Shown here piece by piece: positions 62,301-64,000 of a stretch of 64,000 nt of DNA. The stretch spans positions 4,640,501 to 4,704,500 of the forward strand of contig NZ_CP053590.1 in assembly GCF_013365535.1 (NCBI RefSeq). The letters run 5' to 3'. The notes below the pieces were generated by a model. That model did not search any database, had not been told where the DNA came from, and saw nothing but the letters and a program-made list of their open reading frames with translations. The DNA is from Aquimarina sp. TRL1. GTDB taxonomy: Bacteria > Bacteroidota > Bacteroidia > Flavobacteriales > Flavobacteriaceae. The position numbers and the translations under genes are program-made. Within the stretch, counting starts at the first letter, position 1. Every line of letters begins with the position of its first letter.

Positions 62301-62466
62301 AGATATTCACAGTATTCATCCTTTTTACTGGGGAGGTTTTTATCTGGTAGGTGATAGTACCCCCATCCCTTTTGACCATCCTATTAACACCTGGTATTTA
62401 TTGGCAACAGTTCTATTACTAGGACTAGCAGGTCTATATATATACAGAAGAAAGAAAAACAGCTAA
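59356..62466 (+). CDS. secreted TPR-CHAT protease-like protein with C-terminal anchor
   Basis: 1036 residues. Signal peptide (about 1-23, FTYAQ); at least eight tetratricopeptide repeats (about 30-430; for example 'YVYANIGLTYQLQGEYSKALDL'); a helical middle; and a CHAT domain (about 690-1005) with catalytic H863 in LHLALHG and C910 in SACNTGTG, then 'GEGVMSLGNAFQYAG', 'HPFYWGGFYLVG'. A membrane helix and basic tail close the protein (about 1012-1036). CHAT domains are caspase/separase-like cysteine peptidases. Here the signal and anchor would place it in the envelope, unlike cytoplasmic gRAMP- or defence-linked CHAT proteases. Divergent from the sigma/anti-sigma pair. Confidence 0.88.
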   Translation: MNYFLKIINTFLIFICFTTFTYAQQDTISANIYLKKADSLINKYQCAPSVDYTQKALAIYQKINHWEKIAKCHNLLSENYSYLEKGDLSLLHANKALAILQTYLPNHIERYSTYLNLAFYYDEVLYDYPTALDYFDKALEVVKNDPEKNALKIASLYNNMGITCRNMASYEKSSNYFRSSLKMYLSHKDTEPISIAYVYANIGLTYQLQGEYSKALDLQEKSLEIKKKVLGKDHHQVAYQYHDIGILLKRMGQYDKALLSFNKTLDILSEKSEQYVPVISNSIGTLYKEMGEYDKAISYYNKAIHYMIKKDGGMKDKPDYATFYNNIGYAYFKKKQIDNAIKNCTKSLDILHKIFTDTSHPSYAYTYKNLSKIALQQQNYTLALEYQHKVREIFTSHMNERLIDFIEAHNDLALIYLKMKDFKTASKHFHIALEHNKAVQTTSFSPTLYFNPNQLLISLEGMADIKYQQYITTKNASLLEESNLYHQQVGDLITDCRQLLTSYKDKIVFSKRVKSIYTKSILSSLQNPHDNSAIHNAFYISEKSKYNTLRELLSISNAKQFLELPETITSAEEHYKKKYAEYTSKIEKLDSKKKEDSLQIMSLESSLLDITKIQDSLTTVIEKKYPQYHQLKYNTTTSSIEEIQQRLDSRTTLLEYFTNDSILYAFTINKKQVYAQQLNISSLKEQIAQLQHAISNKEHTTYISLAHSLYTQLIAPIKNQLTGDQLIIIPDEYLWHVPFELLLTMVPESNNQKDFPYLLEEYAISYANAASMLFTNSTKKTTPDIKQECLAFSFSDTTSISENPTTIKLATLRDSGDDLPGTRKEIKAISNIIGGNYFYGKDANEKNFKKNANTYAILHLALHGEVDNNNPENSRLLFTKNKDSIEDNILYSHELFAMNIPSKLTVLSACNTGTGKIAKGEGVMSLGNAFQYAGTKSLLLSYWEVSDKASPFIMQQFYKNLSSGMNKAKALQKAKLAYLKTSDIHSIHPFYWGGFYLVGDSTPIPFDHPINTWYLLATVLLLGLAGLYIYRRKKNS

Positions 62467-62606
62467 CACAATCCGAACTATTAAGGCATTATCTTATTTC
62501 TTAAACACCATTAACTCTTGTTTTTAAAAAAACAAAAATAGCTTCTCTATATAGGGGAAGTGTACTTTTTATTCGACATATTCATATAATACAATAAACC
62601 TAACGA

Positions 62607-63440
62607 ATGAAAAAAGTATTTCTAATCTTTATATCCCTATTATTGGGATATTCAAATGGATTGGCTCAAGGAAAACTTTCTAAAGCAAAAAATGAATTAA
62701 GAAAAGAAAAGCAGTCCGGTAGCCGATCTGGCAACACAGACCAAGCTTATGAAACCTACACTTCCTATGATGATAGTTTTGATAGCTATATAGCTAATTC
62801 TATTGCAGAAGGTATTTTTTTAGGCATTGCTTATGTAGCGGGTATGGTTACATATGGAACTTTAATCGGTGAAGGGGCTCCCAGAACTATGAATCACTAC
62901 CCATACAGAGAACACAGCTATGGTCATTATCTGTTCGATAGCACAGCAACTGGTGCTTCGTACAACCTTCATATAAAGGGTTCTTTTTTTGCTAATGACC
63001 AGTCTACCAGTGCTACTGCTCTTCAACTTCAGTATAAATTCCATCCGTTAATTAGTGTTGAAGGAAGTCATCTTCACTTTTTTGAACGAGATGTTATTGC
63101 CAATGAAAACCTGGATATTTCCAGCTTGCTTATCAACTATCACAGAGTACGAGAAAAACATATATCTGCCTGGTGGGGAGTTGGTGCTAGTTATGTAGCT
63201 AATGAAGTACATCATTTTGGTTTTGCCTATCAACTGGGGGTAGAAATTTTCCCCATAAAACCAATTAGTTTATTTACATCCTGGAAACAAAGCTTTATTA
63301 ATCACAGTAGTATTGACGAATATAAACTCCACCTAAAATATTACTTAAAAAACACTGCCATCAGTACCGGTTTTAACTATTATGAAATTGGTTCTCATAA
63401 TATGCCAGGAATTCATCTGGGATTAGAATTAAAACTATAA
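62607..63440 (+). CDS. hypothetical outer-membrane-type protein downstream of CHAT gene
   Basis: 277 residues with signal peptide (about 1-20, GLAQG). A polar linker rich in Ser, Asp and Tyr (about 30-60) precedes a Gly-rich hydrophobic stretch (about 65-90), then alternating strands to the end ('LQLQYKFHPLISVEGSHLHFF', split, 'AWWGVGASYVANEVHHFGFAYQLGVE', split, 'GIHLGLELKL'), as in a small outer-membrane barrel. No family recognised. It follows the CHAT gene by 140 bases on the same strand and could be its partner. Confidence 0.7.
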   Translation: MKKVFLIFISLLLGYSNGLAQGKLSKAKNELRKEKQSGSRSGNTDQAYETYTSYDDSFDSYIANSIAEGIFLGIAYVAGMVTYGTLIGEGAPRTMNHYPYREHSYGHYLFDSTATGASYNLHIKGSFFANDQSTSATALQLQYKFHPLISVEGSHLHFFERDVIANENLDISSLLINYHRVREKHISAWWGVGASYVANEVHHFGFAYQLGVEIFPIKPISLFTSWKQSFINHSSIDEYKLHLKYYLKNTAISTGFNYYEIGSHNMPGIHLGLELKL

Positions 63441-63451
63441 TTGCAAATAAA

Positions 63452-63479
63452 AAGCGTCACCAAAAATTTGATGACGCTT
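63452..63479. terminator. bidirectional terminator
   Basis: Stem AAGCGTCA / TGACGCTT with a 12-base loop and A/T runs outside. It separates the barrel-like gene from the convergent hydrolase gene. Confidence 0.75.
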
Positions 63480-63499
63480 CTTTGATTTTTTATAAAAAT

Positions 63500-64000
63500 T
63501 TATTTTTTAATTGCCTCATAAATAATTCGTTGAATCTCAGATCGAATATCATTAGAAATTAATTTTCTATTAGCAGCATCCGGAAATGTTCTGTTACTAA
63601 GGAATACATATACAATTTCCTCTTTAGGGTCTGCCCAGGTGAATGTCCCGGTAAAACCACTATGTCCAAAACTAGTCATAGAAATACACCCGCAGGTAGG
63701 TCCCACTTCTCCTAATTGTGGTTTATCAAATCCTACACCTCTACGTACGTCTTTATGACAAAAATGACATTTATTAAATTCCGCCAAGGTTTCTGAAGTA
63801 ATATATTTCTTTCCTCCGTACGTTCCCCCGTTGAGATACATTTGCATTATTTTGGCTACATCATTGGCATTGGAAAACAACCCCGCATGACCACCTATAC
63901 CTCCAAACATTGCAGCTCCCTGATCATGTACATATCCATGAATCACCTGTCCCCGAAATGCCTGGTCATTTTCTGTTGGTATAATTCTCTTTTTACCAAA
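63500..64000 (-). CDS. serine hydrolase (beta-lactamase-like) C-terminal part, probably a GH3 fusion (partial)
   Basis: The frame is open to the right edge; 166 C-terminal residues are visible, beginning FGKKRIIPTENDQAFRGQ and continuing 'VIHGYVHDQGAAMFGGIGGHAGLFS', split. 'HDQGAAMFGGIGGHAGLF', 'VGFDKPQLG', 'SFGHSGFTGTFTWADP' and 'FLSNRTFPDAANRKL' are typical of class C beta-lactamase-like domains, with HSGFTG as the third motif. In Flavobacteriia this sequence forms the C-terminal half of a glycoside hydrolase family 3 (NagZ-like)/serine hydrolase fusion, from memory. The nucleophile serine and any GH3 part lie outside the window. Confidence 0.85.
   Translation of the reverse strand, partial: FGKKRIIPTENDQAFRGQVIHGYVHDQGAAMFGGIGGHAGLFSNANDVAKIMQMYLNGGTYGGKKYITSETLAEFNKCHFCHKDVRRGVGFDKPQLGEVGPTCGCISMTSFGHSGFTGTFTWADPKEEIVYVFLSNRTFPDAANRKLISNDIRSEIQRIIYEAIKK

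Overview
The window looks like chromosome of a marine Flavobacteriaceae bacterium, plausibly close to Aquimarina (inferred from gene content, not from a search). The DNA is AT-rich. Starts rarely show Shine-Dalgarno sequences. Several promoters fit the Bacteroidetes pattern (TTG or TTTG, about 20 bases, then TAnnTTTG). Families typical of Flavobacteriia include LytS/LytTR pairs, an Oar-like TonB receptor, DUF3822, DUF6495, DUF4126 and a UbiA-maf-lipoprotein block. No phage, insertion sequence, CRISPR array, tRNA or rRNA was recognised.

Layout. 1-1.4 kb: partial DUF2589 protein and a YkuD-like protein. 1.7-6.8 kb: a LytTR regulator followed by two paralogous LytS-type kinases. 6.8-14.4 kb: a minus-strand thiol/redox run (thioredoxin-like, glutaredoxin-acetyltransferase fusion, AhpD-like, aldo/keto reductase, DUF427, hydrolase-OsmC fusion, EgtB, EgtD) headed by an AraC-type regulator. 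14.4-21.5 kb: a candidate structured RNA, LysE exporter, TPR histidine kinase, lipoprotein, hisS, an FtsX/MacB-like permease and DUF6495. 21.6-29.4 kb: Oar-like TonB receptor, rpsF-rpsR-rplI, an orphan LytTR regulator and priA. 29.6-35.2 kb: DUF3472 lipoprotein, three tandem chalcone-isomerase-like secreted proteins, BrkB-family protein, nadC. 35.2-39.4 kb: rlmH, an unusual UbiA homologue, maf, a lipoprotein, pterin dehydratase and yebC. 39.4-41.5 kb: a gene-poor stretch with an unlisted 29-residue membrane peptide in a highly structured locus, a PagL-like protein and a small unknown gene. 41.8-49.7 kb: mmsA, then a minus-strand module of PLP decarboxylase, acyl carrier protein, AMP ligase, hydrolase and outer-membrane protein. 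50.4-57.5 kb: an acyltransferase, a KdsB-KdnB fusion, DUF4126, a RecD-like helicase, then a DUF3822-rsmD operon. 57.9-63.4 kb: sigma factor and TPR anti-sigma-like protein divergent from a CHAT protease. The right edge cuts a GH3/beta-lactamase-type hydrolase.

How the parts may work together. The redox run makes ergothioneine and surrounds it with peroxide- and electrophile-handling enzymes. The PLP decarboxylase/ACP/ligase module has the parts needed to load an amino acid on a carrier and decarboxylate it there, as in butirosin side-chain synthesis and exosortase-A-associated clusters, but lacks an exosortase. The KdsB-KdnB fusion suggests lipid A-core Kdo is oxidised at C8 on the way to 8-amino-Kdo.

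The most notable observations are: the 29-residue peptide locus with sequestered start and antisense terminator (a possible type I toxin-antitoxin); the ACP-linked decarboxylase module; the KdsB-KdnB fusion; a UbiA homologue that has lost its first Asp motif; and a dispersed intergenic repeat of about 80 bases with three clear copies and one shortened copy.
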